Part shown: positions 22,612 through 32,146 of the stretch, one piece after another
How positions within the stretch are numbered: the first letter of the stretch is position 1
Layout: the number at the start of each line of letters is the position of its first letter
DNA from: Sthenelais limicola
Lineage: Eukaryota; Annelida; Polychaeta; Phyllodocida; Sigalionidae
DNA length: 64,000 bases
NCBI GenBank assembly: GCA_942159475.1
Contig: OW804098.1
Span: 119,065,374-119,129,373, forward strand
Direction of reading: 5' to 3'
Position numbers and translations under genes: made by a program
Notes under the pieces: generated by a model
The model's input: only the letters and a program-made list of their open reading frames with translations
Databases searched by the model: none
What the model was told of the DNA's origin: nothing

Positions 22612-25600
22612 AAGGGGCCCTCACGAGAAGCGTAGTGAGGGTCGACGGCAAGGCGCTTCATAATACCGCAATCCGAGAGGAGTATAAAAGTAGTGTAGAG
22701 ATCGGGAGTAAAACCCAGGCACCGCTTAGTACGCTCAAAGGAATCCCAAGTGTGGACGAATCCGAGTCGAAAGGTGGAGAATCTAGATCGTTGCCGGACG
22801 GTAAAGCTCTTTCAAAGGTCTGTACTCCTTTGAGAAGTCCGGAGGATGACCCTAATATACGATGGGGGGAATCCGGATTCCAAGCTGAGGAAGGCCAGAT
22901 TTTAATGGTCAAGAAGAACCGTAATAAACCTGCCAAGATTCAGAAGGTTTCTGTGCTACGGAAGGAAACTCTGGAGATCCCGTCTAAGTTATTAGTTCGG
23001 GAGAGATGGTATGCCCCAGTGCTAGTAGGTGGGATGAATGGATTCTTTTTGGTTGATCCTGGTGCTACTACCAGTTTGATCACTAAGAAGTTCTATGATT
23101 CCCTTCCACATCCACCGCCAATGATTTCGGTCCGAACGGTGTGTGCGATGGGAGATGGAACACCTATTAATACTTATGGTAGCGTGCTATGTCCGTGGAA
23201 TATAGGTGGACGGACCTATATGATTACATGTCTCGTTGTCAGTGGTTTACAAGGCCCTGAGGATGGGATACTCGGTGCAGATTTTTATTATGTGCATCGA
23301 TGTAGTCTTGATTGGTCAGGATTACTTTACTTGGATAACTACGGTCATTCCGTGAGTTGTAAACTCTGGAAGAGACAAGGTAGTGGTAAAGAAAAATCCT
23401 CTGTGAAGGCGGTGCAGGTCGGAAATTCACTTGCAGGTATAGAGGTGACACTCAAAAGAGGTGTAACCCTTGTACCCGGCAAAGTGACTCTGGCCGAATT
23501 AAACATTCACGGTGGCTCAGACACATCGGATGGATTGATGTTCGAGCCAGACCAAAAATTACTAAGTGACTATGCCTTGGGAAGCTTGAATACATACGTA
23601 TCAGGTGACGGGAAACCGGCTGTGGTGGCATTTAGTAATCCGTCCGGGCGAGCTATTAAGCTCGGAAAGAAAAGAATGGTAGGCAGATTGTATAGTGTGA
23701 CTTTACTTTCACAAGATTCAGTCATGTCTGGGGAAGAGGATGACGGTGTGATCGAAGAGGTAATCATCAATTCAATACAGGTTATGGAATCACCTGTGGC
23801 GGATGATGATTTGATCTCACCTGAAATGCCCGAGAAAATGCCCCCCACTGTGTGTCCGCTGGCTAAGTTAATAGCGGACTCAGACCTGCGGGATCAAAAA
23901 GAAATTAAAAGTGCAACAGATCTACTGAAAGAATATCAGGACTGTTTCTCCATTCCAGGGTCCGGGAAACTACTGGGATGTACACATAAAGTCCGACACG
24001 CTATTAATACGGGTGATGCGGCCCCTATTAAGCAAGCGTATCGTCGGATACCAGTGGCAAAGAGAGACAAGGCCGAAGCAGAGATCTGGAAAATGTACAA
24101 AGAAGGCCGGATTGAACATAGCAGCAGTCCTTGGGGTGCTCCTATAGTTATGGTGGCCAAGAAAGATGGGACCCAGAGGTTTTGTGTCGACTATCGTCAG
24201 CTAAATGCAGTGACCATAAAAGATAGTTTTCCATTACCTCGGATAGATGAGTGTGTAGAAGCCCTTGGAGGGAACAAGTGGTTCTGCACCCTAGATCTAG
24301 AGAGTGGATATTGGCAGGTAGCCATGGATGAGGAAAGTAAACACAAAACTGCTTTTCTGTCCACTGTGGGCTTATTTCAATTCAAAGTTATGGCTTTCGG
24401 ATTGTGTAATGCCCCGGCTACTTTCCAACGCATGATGGATCAGATGTTAGACGGACTCAGATGGAAGTCCTGTCTGGTCTATTTGGACGATATTGTGGTT
24501 TTCGGAGAGACTTATGAACAGTGTCAAAGTAACCTCAGACTCGTCCTAGACCGAATCCGAGACTATGGTCTAAAACTAAAACCGAAGAAATGTGATTTCT
24601 TTCGGCAAAGAGTGGAATATTTGGGAAGAATTGTATCTCCGGATGGCATTCAAGCTGATCCGAAGAAGGTACAAAAGGTCAAGGACTTGCCTATTCCCAA
24701 GAACGCCAGAGAGGTGAGGCAATTCCTTGGTTTTGCTTCTTATTACCGAGAATTTCAAAAGGATTTCGGAATAATAGCAGCCCCTCTGCAAGATGTAGTG
24801 ACCGCGGCAGGGAAAGAGAAGCGCTATAGCAAGCCTATAGTGTGGACGCCACGGTGTGACGATGCCTTTAGCAAGCTGAAAGAAGCCCTAGTAACTTCTC
24901 CAGTGTTGGGATTTCCCCGAAAGGTGGGAGACTTCATTCTGGACACGGATGCTAGCGGTTTCGGGATGGCTGGGATCTTGTCTCAGATCCAGGATGGGAG
25001 AGAAGTGGTATTGAGCTATGCTAGCAATAGTTTTTCTAAATCACAGAAGAATTATTGTGCTACTAAACGCGAGCTCTTAGCCGTTCTGACCTATCTGAAA
25101 AAGTTTCGACATTACCTATTGGGAAATCGGAACTTTGTGGTTCGGACAGATCATGCATCCTTACGTTGGTTGCTAAACTTTAAGGATCCAACTGATATGC
25201 TCGCGCGGTGGTTATTGACGCTGCAAGAGTATGGTCTGGATCAGAATATGATTGTCCATCGTGCTGGAAAGAAGCATGAAAATGCTGACGCGTTATCACG
25301 ACTTCCCACTCGGAAATGTGGAAGACTAGATTGCTCGGATTGTGGTATTCATGATGCTGTGGCTGCCCCCACTACTGTGGCTTTAGGCACACAGGAGCAA
25401 GTGTTGCGGGAGGCTCAGCAGGAAGATCCACTCATCAAAAGATTACTGGCTATTGTTGCGGGTACAGAGGATGTCCCTAGCAGAGAAGATCTAGCTGGAG
25501 AATCCAATGAATTCCGTACATTTGTCCAGCATCTGGGTAATATGGAAATGAGAGAGGGTGTGCTATGTCTGGGTTGGACAAGACTAGCCACAGGAAGGAA

Positions 25601-27281
25601 GTATTGGAGGAAACTCATTCCTGCCTCTTTGAGAAAGGAAATATTCCAAGGGATGCATGGTCCGAAGATCTCGGGTCATTTCGGTACATTTAAAAATTCT
25701 TGGTCAGCTAAAATGAAATATTACTGGCCAGGGATGAGGTACGATTTGAAACAATGGATCCGGGCCTGTCCGGAATGTAGTATGAGGAAATCCAGACAAG
25801 GAGGAGGGACTTCTCTCCTTAAGAAAGAAAAACATGGGGATAGGTGGAATCGGATAGGATTGGACATCTTGGGACCTCTTCGGACAACTCCCAGGGGAAA
25901 CAATTATATCATGGTGGTAACGGATCATTTTTCAAAATGGGCCGAAGCCTATCCCATGGCAGATCACACTGCAGAGAGTTGTGCAGATGTACTCTTCAGA
26001 GAATGGATCCTACGATTCGGGTGCCCTGTTGCTTTGCAAACCGATGGAGCTCCCGAGTTTAGGTCTCTGCTCTTAAGATCCTTGTTAGAAATGTTGGGGG
26101 TTGAGAAATTAATTACTCTTCCCTACAGACCCATGAGCAATGGTCAAAGCGAGAGACTCAATCGTGTCCTCGTGGAACAATTGTCATGTCTAACAGATGG
26201 AACTGAAGATAACTGGGATATATTAGCACCCTGTATTGCTCATGCTTATCGGGCCACGGTACATGCCAGTACACTCTGTACTCCGAATTCTGTAGTCTTT
26301 GGGGCAGAGCTGGTGGCACCAATGGATTTAGTCTATGGTGTGACACCAGGAGAATTGGATTTCCCATGCAAAGTGGGATATGTGGAGCACTTGAGACAGT
26401 GTATGAGAAAGGGGCACCAGTACGTAAGGAATAATCTCGGAATTTCTGCGGTCCACCAGAAAAGGGATTATGACAAACGTTCTCGTCCTCCGAGATTCCA
26501 AGTGGGGGAGGTAGTATACCGATTCTGTCCCCCAAAGGCCTCTAAAAAGATCGGACCCAAATGGGATGGGCCTTATGTCATCAAAAGATTCATAGGAGGT
26601 ACCACCTGTGAATTAGAAACCTCGGAAGGTCTGATGAGATATCATATAGACTACTTGAAGCCAGCCTTTGACGAAAATGGACCCATACAGGCGGCGAACC
26701 TGCATCGGGCGTCCGAATTCCAGAAACAGGCTAAAACAGGTAGAGATATTCTCCGACTTATCGACAGGAAAGTAGTAGCTGGGAAAGATTGTATAGTTCC
26801 TGCGGCGAAAGCTAAAATAACTATAGGGGCCAAGCCGAGAGGCAGGCCCCGAAAAGTTAAACCAGCAGGACAAGAGAAGCCCGTCCGAAAGAGGGGTAGG
26901 AAGACAAAGAAAACGGATACTGTAAAAACTACAGCTCCTGTGTCAACTATTCCTCCTCCTGTGACAGGGAGAGGCCGAGGCAGATTGAAAAAGAATGTAG
27001 TAGTGCCTCAACCTGCTATACAAGAGAAGAAAAAGACGAGGGCTAGAAGGAAACCGGGAAGACCCAGGAAAACAGTAGTGCCGGATAAACCCGAGGCTCC
27101 CACAACTCCGAAGAAAAGAGTTGGGAGGCCTAGGAAGTTACCAGGCGCTGCTGTTCCACAAATCTTACCGGGTGGTAGACGGACAAGAAATAATCCGGGT
27201 CCGGATACTAGTAACCCTTCCCCAGCTCTGACAAGGGCTAAGCGCACGCGCAATGCTCCAGTTCGGTTGCAAATCAAATAG
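22530..27281 (+). CDS. pol: Pol polyprotein: protease, RT, RNase H, integrase with AT-hook tail
   Basis: 1583 codons in the -1 frame relative to gag; a TGA lies just before the first ATG, so the usable overlap is 22530-22611. The aspartic protease motif is VDPGATTSLI near residue 176 (DPG instead of the common DSG or DTG). RT carries FCVDYRQLN (about 551) and the catalytic YLDDI (651-655). RNase H has DTDASGFGMAG (about 804) and TDHASLRWLL. Integrase has an HHCC finger (HGPKISGHFG to CPECS, about 1043-1084) and the triad D1112, D1172, E1208 with 35-residue spacing. A GPY/F module follows (KWDGPYVIKR). Residues about 1430-1583 are basic and carry three GRPRK AT-hook cores plus a GRGR variant, with no chromodomain. 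All catalytic residues are intact. Confidence 0.95.
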   Translation: MFKEEGAVQTPCSIQSKDSRSRESGKLEGALTRSVVRVDGKALHNTAIREEYKSSVEIGSKTQAPLSTLKGIPSVDESESKGGESRSLPDGKALSKVCTPLRSPEDDPNIRWGESGFQAEEGQILMVKKNRNKPAKIQKVSVLRKETLEIPSKLLVRERWYAPVLVGGMNGFFLVDPGATTSLITKKFYDSLPHPPPMISVRTVCAMGDGTPINTYGSVLCPWNIGGRTYMITCLVVSGLQGPEDGILGADFYYVHRCSLDWSGLLYLDNYGHSVSCKLWKRQGSGKEKSSVKAVQVGNSLAGIEVTLKRGVTLVPGKVTLAELNIHGGSDTSDGLMFEPDQKLLSDYALGSLNTYVSGDGKPAVVAFSNPSGRAIKLGKKRMVGRLYSVTLLSQDSVMSGEEDDGVIEEVIINSIQVMESPVADDDLISPEMPEKMPPTVCPLAKLIADSDLRDQKEIKSATDLLKEYQDCFSIPGSGKLLGCTHKVRHAINTGDAAPIKQAYRRIPVAKRDKAEAEIWKMYKEGRIEHSSSPWGAPIVMVAKKDGTQRFCVDYRQLNAVTIKDSFPLPRIDECVEALGGNKWFCTLDLESGYWQVAMDEESKHKTAFLSTVGLFQFKVMAFGLCNAPATFQRMMDQMLDGLRWKSCLVYLDDIVVFGETYEQCQSNLRLVLDRIRDYGLKLKPKKCDFFRQRVEYLGRIVSPDGIQADPKKVQKVKDLPIPKNAREVRQFLGFASYYREFQKDFGIIAAPLQDVVTAAGKEKRYSKPIVWTPRCDDAFSKLKEALVTSPVLGFPRKVGDFILDTDASGFGMAGILSQIQDGREVVLSYASNSFSKSQKNYCATKRELLAVLTYLKKFRHYLLGNRNFVVRTDHASLRWLLNFKDPTDMLARWLLTLQEYGLDQNMIVHRAGKKHENADALSRLPTRKCGRLDCSDCGIHDAVAAPTTVALGTQEQVLREAQQEDPLIKRLLAIVAGTEDVPSREDLAGESNEFRTFVQHLGNMEMREGVLCLGWTRLATGRKYWRKLIPASLRKEIFQGMHGPKISGHFGTFKNSWSAKMKYYWPGMRYDLKQWIRACPECSMRKSRQGGGTSLLKKEKHGDRWNRIGLDILGPLRTTPRGNNYIMVVTDHFSKWAEAYPMADHTAESCADVLFREWILRFGCPVALQTDGAPEFRSLLLRSLLEMLGVEKLITLPYRPMSNGQSERLNRVLVEQLSCLTDGTEDNWDILAPCIAHAYRATVHASTLCTPNSVVFGAELVAPMDLVYGVTPGELDFPCKVGYVEHLRQCMRKGHQYVRNNLGISAVHQKRDYDKRSRPPRFQVGEVVYRFCPPKASKKIGPKWDGPYVIKRFIGGTTCELETSEGLMRYHIDYLKPAFDENGPIQAANLHRASEFQKQAKTGRDILRLIDRKVVAGKDCIVPAAKAKITIGAKPRGRPRKVKPAGQEKPVRKRGRKTKKTDTVKTTAPVSTIPPPVTGRGRGRLKKNVVVPQPAIQEKKKTRARRKPGRPRKTVVPDKPEAPTTPKKRVGRPRKLPGAAVPQILPGGRRTRNNPGPDTSNPSPALTRAKRTRNAPVRLQIK

Positions 27282-28345
27282 AATGTGGTATCAAACGAGT
27301 TAAAATTACCGGACTGATTTTGGCTCAATAAAAAAGTACACAACGAGAAGTCCGACTGGCAGTAGACCGGAGAATTACTGCTGTGTCCCCTACCGGCGTA
27401 ATAGATTCATTTCTATTGTGACTGGGAGACGAATCTTTGTCTTAATAAGTATTTGTTTGAACGATAGGTATTGACATGATCTAGGCTTGCACTGCGGGTC
27501 AATGAGACCTGGAACTTGCTGTAAGATCAGAATCTATTTATAGCAGATAGAATGTAGCAATTAGACCTATCCTGATGGCAAAGAAAGTGGAGATTAACAA
27601 AGGGCCTGTCATGTCTCAACAGGCAGATCAGAATAGCTATTGGATTAGCACCCAATCATGCTATGTGAGCGTGCTCGGAGAAGGAGCGCGGGAAGCGTTG
27701 GCGCTACCATCGCGGTGTCGGGTTGGAGTACTAGCGTTGCATCAGGTGCGGCGAGAGTGTTCTACCCTTTGCCATTCTGCTTCCGGAACTCGTATGAGTA
27801 AGCAACTGACAGACTTTCGCCAACCGTACAGTAAGTTTATCAAGCGATGATTTACATAAAGGACTTGTCATGTTGTTGATCTTGTATGAATGTAAGATGT
27901 CTAGAGATTTGAACGTATGGTACCCTGTATTTTGTTGCCGATTGGCATTTCTATACTTTGGCGGGCTGGTGCCTGGTACCGCTACGTCCATTTTGATATA
28001 CACACTGTTAGAAATACTGGCTACGGGTATGCGTATTGTATGTTGTTCTCTAGCATAGAAGTGAACCATCATGCCCTGTTAACTTATTCCATTATGATGT
28101 TTGGACGTAATTAACCCTTCCGGATTGGTGGGAGATGTGGCAACGGTGTGTTGGCTCGCTAAAAACCTAGTTCGGATCGACCCACGCTAAAGGAGTGGGG
28201 GACTGACAGCACAGTTCGGATCCGAAGGGCCATCCGAAGCTCAGTCCGAGAATGGACAAGGCTCAGAAATCGGGCTTTGTTATTTCATGAAGTCTTGTCA
28301 TTAAAATGCTTTGTTTGTATTCCTTTTCTAGCAAAGTAATCGAAG
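27282..28345 (+). other. Spacer between pol and the third ORF, with splice acceptor
   Basis: About 1 kb without a recognised domain. A 91-codon frame at 27575-27850 (MAKKVEINKG...) is in sense orientation but is not identified. At the end, TTTGTATTCCTTTTCTAG is a strong polypyrimidine tract plus AG acceptor (28330-28331), only 14 bases before the next ATG. Confidence 0.5.
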
Positions 28346-30799
28346 ATGGAGAAGGCTATGGCTGAGCAAGTCGAGAAGGAGTTGGCCGAGGCGGAGAGAC
28401 TGATGTCCGAGGGCATTGAGACTGAGCTCCCTGCCATGACAGAGGCGGAGGAGCAACAGCTGCTCGAGGAAGGGGCTGCTAATCTCATGGGGTTAGCAGC
28501 CGAAGTCAGTGAAGTGGTGGAGGACGAAGGACACAACCGTTCTGAGTCCGAAGCCATGGAAACTGAAGCTTCCGAGGAAGTGGTGAAGGAGGAGCTGAAG
28601 CTTCGGGTGAAGGCCAAACCCGTAGCTGAGGCAAGTCCGAGGGACAAAGGGGAGACTGTTGTCGACCCTGATGTCCTACGCCGCTCTCCGAGGAAGCAGT
28701 CAGCACCCCGGAAAAGTGAGGATGGATCCCAGTCTCCATCGAGCCCTAAAAAGGCTGACGATGAGGACATAGAATCCCGGGGCAGGTCCCGAAGTCGCAG
28801 ATACCCCGTCGGTGGCAAATCGGGATCCGCATCCATGACCCGAGGCGGGTCAAGTAGGTCGGAGGAAAAGAAGAGAAGCAAGAGCGCGGTGCCACAACCA
28901 AGCACCAGTTCTGTTTCTGCTGGGACCACCTCTTCCAAGAAAAAGCAGAATCCGAAGCTGTCCTTCAAGAAATTGAGGAGAGTCCACAGCGCTCGGATGT
29001 CTGTGTGGAGAGCTAGGGTTGGTGAGATTGGGGGAAGTTTGGAACACTTCAAGGCTGTAATGGATAAGCCCGAAAATACAGCACCCATCAACCCTGGTTC
29101 GGACAAGCCAGGATTCCGGTTCCCTTCTGATGGTCCGGAATCAGACTCGGACGACGTTGATTTCCCCGGGACAATGAAACGCTATGAGTCTGAGATCTGG
29201 CCCGAGCTGTTGCAGGAGGACAGCTTGGATGAGGGCACCTTGGGAAAGCTCAAGATGTCCCCCATGCTCTGGAAGCCAGGACACCGTTGCCCCTTCTTGG
29301 TGTGTCGGTACACTGGCTTCCGAGATGTGGGTGTAAAAATTTACACCACCCGGGAGAGGTTCTTCCGCCATTTGTGCGAGTGCCACGCCCCCCTCCGTCA
29401 AGCCTGGACTTGCCCGTACACCAGTTGTGCACAGGTCCTGGATCGGAAGGGTGAGCTTATTCAGCACTTGATGAATGGCGAGGTGAGACAACACAACCTC
29501 AGTCGGGAGAAGGCCCAAGCCCGAATGGTGAAGGACACGGTAACCGCCGGAAAAAAGGAGAATCCTCTCTTTTATAAGATGGTGTACCTGTCCTTCAATC
29601 ACCTGAAGGTCTTAAGAAGGGCACAGGCTGCAGTCCAGACCCGGCTAAAGGCTGCAGAGAAGGCCGAAGCAAGGAAAGCCTCCTCTTCCTCCAGTTCTGG
29701 GCTTAGCAAACCCGCAACTGGACAGCAGGACTCGGTATCAGTGAGCTCTGCTTCCAGCAGCGTTGGCCCCGAGTCCGGAAGTAGGCCTGCTTCGGACAAA
29801 AAGGCCTCCAAGAAGACGCACAAACGTCAGTCTTCGAGCCATCCGGAGGCACCCATCACCAAGAAGGGCCGCAAAACCCAGCAATGGGTAGAGCAGGCCA
29901 AGGAAGATCTGCCTTCTCGACATGACACTCGGGAACTGGTCCGGGCAGTTGATGTTAACGTTGAAGCTGCCCTGACGGATCTAGAGAAGGCAGCCATAGC
30001 TCTAAGCGAGGGGGTACGTCGGTCAATTGCTTCGTTGACCACGCCCCTTCAACGTTTGGAGACTGAGGAGAGTAGAATTGATGAGGTCGCCAACCACCGA
30101 GAGGAGAACAACCAACAGGCGGTCATCATCAAGACCCAGCGCGCGTCCCTAGCCCAGAAGGACAATCAAATCCGCGATTTGATGGAGGCTAACGCACGGC
30201 TGAGGTCAAGGTTGGAGTCCGCGGAGTCCAGTTCTCCGCCGGAGCAGGACCCAACAGAGAGTGTGGGAGGCACAGATCCATCTGCCCCCACTCTACATGT
30301 GGATGGTGGTCAGGCTGGGGCGATCCAGGTCAACGCCCTCCAACTGGATGTACTATCACAGTTGTTGGGACAGATCGGGAAACTCCCCCAGATGGCCCAG
30401 ATGGGTGTTAAAACACCTAGCCATCCTTCAGCATCCCCCTTTCGGATGATTGTGTCCCCCGAGACTTCTCGGACGGTTCCCACTGCTGCTGCTGGATCCG
30501 CAGCTCAAGCTGCAAAGCAGCAGCAAACGCAGAGGTCCGCGCCCCGACAACGCTCACAGAGCAGGGCCCGGACTTGGCTAGAGGGAAGTGGTCTGGGACA
30601 GGGAGGAGTGGGAGAATCAGATCTCGGAATCCACCAATTGTTTGGACCCGAGAAAGTGATCTCCCCTCTAAAGTCGTCGCCCGGCTCTGGTATGCAGGCA
30701 CCCCCCACTCCTGGAACCAAAACTGGTCACAGTGACGTGGAGGATGATGCCGACATGGACATGGAGCAGGACGACGAGAAGGACGCTCATCACCAGTGA
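28346..30799 (+). CDS. Third ORF of the LTR element, zinc-finger and coiled-coil protein of unknown function
   Basis: 817 residues in the position where some LTR elements carry env. There is no signal peptide and no membrane segment, so it is not envelope-like. Residues 1-60 are acidic and helical (EKAMAEQVEKELAEAERLM). Residues about 80-210 are Ser/Arg/Lys-rich with an RGRSRSRR stretch. Residues 315-350 form a C2H2-like finger: CPFLVC, a 22-residue loop, then HLCECH. A second, atypical one follows at about 363-390 (CPYTSC...ELIQH...VRQH). Residues about 570-630 are a coiled coil (DNQIRDLMEANARLRSRL). A Gln/Ala-rich region and an acidic tail (DADMDMEQDDE) end the protein. The start has a good context (GAAGATGG) 14 bases after a splice acceptor. 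The composition suggests a nuclear or nucleic-acid-binding protein; function is not known. The long intact frame argues it is under selection in the element. Confidence 0.85.
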   Translation: MEKAMAEQVEKELAEAERLMSEGIETELPAMTEAEEQQLLEEGAANLMGLAAEVSEVVEDEGHNRSESEAMETEASEEVVKEELKLRVKAKPVAEASPRDKGETVVDPDVLRRSPRKQSAPRKSEDGSQSPSSPKKADDEDIESRGRSRSRRYPVGGKSGSASMTRGGSSRSEEKKRSKSAVPQPSTSSVSAGTTSSKKKQNPKLSFKKLRRVHSARMSVWRARVGEIGGSLEHFKAVMDKPENTAPINPGSDKPGFRFPSDGPESDSDDVDFPGTMKRYESEIWPELLQEDSLDEGTLGKLKMSPMLWKPGHRCPFLVCRYTGFRDVGVKIYTTRERFFRHLCECHAPLRQAWTCPYTSCAQVLDRKGELIQHLMNGEVRQHNLSREKAQARMVKDTVTAGKKENPLFYKMVYLSFNHLKVLRRAQAAVQTRLKAAEKAEARKASSSSSSGLSKPATGQQDSVSVSSASSSVGPESGSRPASDKKASKKTHKRQSSSHPEAPITKKGRKTQQWVEQAKEDLPSRHDTRELVRAVDVNVEAALTDLEKAAIALSEGVRRSIASLTTPLQRLETEESRIDEVANHREENNQQAVIIKTQRASLAQKDNQIRDLMEANARLRSRLESAESSSPPEQDPTESVGGTDPSAPTLHVDGGQAGAIQVNALQLDVLSQLLGQIGKLPQMAQMGVKTPSHPSASPFRMIVSPETSRTVPTAAAGSAAQAAKQQQTQRSAPRQRSQSRARTWLEGSGLGQGGVGESDLGIHQLFGPEKVISPLKSSPGSGMQAPPTPGTKTGHSDVEDDADMDMEQDDEKDAHHQ

Positions 30800-31317
30800 A
30801 AGGATGGAGGATGACCATAGGACGGACCAGATGACAACACGGATCGCCCACGAATGACGCTCGGACTCGGAATGGAACGACCTGTGTGAATGATGATGAC
30901 TGGACTGGTTTATGGACTTGGAAATGGATATGGACACATTCGGATGGACACAGAGATGAATCGGCATGACCCACGGATATTGACCACTGGAACTTTTTAA
31001 AGTAATGAATTTTTCTCTCTATTTTTATACTACAGAATGTAGTAGTGAGATTTGCTTTTCTCACAGAGAGCCGGAGGAATTTTTTTTTACTTTTATTTCA
31101 CCATTTACACCAATCATTTTTATCTTTCCACTTGTATCAGTAGTGAGGACACTGAATGCTCCTGCTTGTACTTGTCTATGATTTTTATTATGTGTTGAGT
31201 GACTTTTGTGTTTACTCGTGGTGATTTGTATTATTTTTCCTCTTTTCATATGCTTTATTGTTCTATTACCCGATTTTTAAACATGGTTTTAAACTCTTTA
31301 AAAGAAAGAGGGGGTAT
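30800..31317 (+). other. 3' leader and polypurine tract of the LTR element
   Basis: About 500 bp of untranslated sequence. AAAAGAAAGAGGGGG at 31300-31314 directly precedes the 3' LTR and is the polypurine tract that primes plus-strand synthesis. No other coding segment is supported. Confidence 0.7.
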
Positions 31318-31792
31318 TGTAGTGGTCGTGTGTTTTATGGGTTCCGAAATGGTGCAGTCCGGGAGTCCGAGACTGTCCGCTGGTTGATTCCAGTCCTTTC
31401 GGACTGACGCCAGAGGGCAGTCAAGGGCTCTCGGATCTATCCGAAGCACAGACCCTGGAAGAGTGGTCTGTAGCTTATTTACTATTATTTGTATTCATCA
31501 CTTTATATTGTGTCTTTTCCTTGTATATTGTCATTTTATGCTATGCAAATGTTCCTTTATGTGTTCTTACCCAATCTCTGGTTTTACTTATTCTTAACTT
31601 CGCTTTTATGAGAATATGTGTGATATGAATATTCTCCACAACTTGTTTATACCATTTTACAATGTATATGTTTCCTTTCTGGCTGGTCCAGAAAGGTTGG
31701 TCTAAGGTTGTGTGGTAATAAAACCAGAGTATGAGAGTAATTCTTGTTCCGTTTTATTCCTAAGCTAAGAGTCCCGAACCGAGTTCACTACA
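31318..31792 (+). repeat. 3' LTR
   Basis: 475 bp from TGTAGTGGTCG to CACTACA. It carries the extra ACTTTATATTGTGTC after GTATTCATC compared with the 5' copy. AATAAA at 31717-31722 would terminate element transcripts. Confidence 0.93.
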
Positions 31793-32146
31793 CTATTATA
31801 TTTGGTAAGATGAGATCAAGCCGATTCCAATGATAGTAAACAGTCTAATAAAATAATAAGTATTTCTAGATTTTAAGTTTGATATTTTCGTTTCTGAAAA
31901 AAACAGTTTCCAATATTTCTAGGGGTCATTAAACAGTAAAGTAACTAAAGGAAGTCCATGTGAGGACCTTTATAACGAAAGGATATATTACATAGATTGG
32001 TCTGAAATTTGATACATCGATTGATATAACTATCAGTGATCAACCCACCAAAAATTGGAATATTCCAATAATGAGATCTTGTGAAAAAAACACTTTGAAA
32101 AATATCAATTTTGCGACTTATGACTCATTTTCCTGAAACACATCAC

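Larger units (their letters stand above)
20067..31792 (+). mobile_element. Complete Ty3/Gypsy-type LTR retrotransposon, 11.7 kb
   Basis: Two near-identical LTRs (460 and 475 bp) bound an interior with gag, an overlapping pol in the -1 frame ordered protease, RT, RNase H, integrase, and a third ORF. The order with integrase last defines the Ty3/Gypsy type. LTRs start TGTAGTG and end CACTACA, and CTAT is duplicated at both borders (20063-20066 and 31793-31796). All three ORFs are open, and the LTRs differ by one 15-bp indel and about one substitution, so insertion is recent and the copy may be active. It is longer than most elements of this type because of the third ORF and about 1 kb of spacer before it. 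Confidence 0.93.
20009..32146 (+). mobile_element. MITE-A copy 4, split by the LTR retrotransposon
   Basis: The left piece (20009-20066) starts GAGATGTGTTTCAGGAAAAT. The right piece (31797-32146) ends TCCTGAAACACATCAC. Removing the LTR element and one CTAT copy gives GATACTATTATATTTG, which aligns without gaps to GATACCATTATATTTG of the copy at 1709-2116. ATAT flanks both outer ends. Confidence 0.85.

Noticed and set aside
28285..29106. 273-codon minus-strand frame
   Set aside because: It lies antisense to the third ORF of the LTR element and has the Ser/Leu-rich look of a shadow frame.
28346..30799. Third ORF considered as an envelope gene
   Set aside because: It has no signal peptide, no membrane segment and no glycosylation-rich ectodomain; the finger and coiled-coil motifs point elsewhere.
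30417..31064. 215-codon minus-strand frame at the end of the LTR interior
   Set aside because: It is antisense to the third ORF and the untranslated tail; no domain was recognised.
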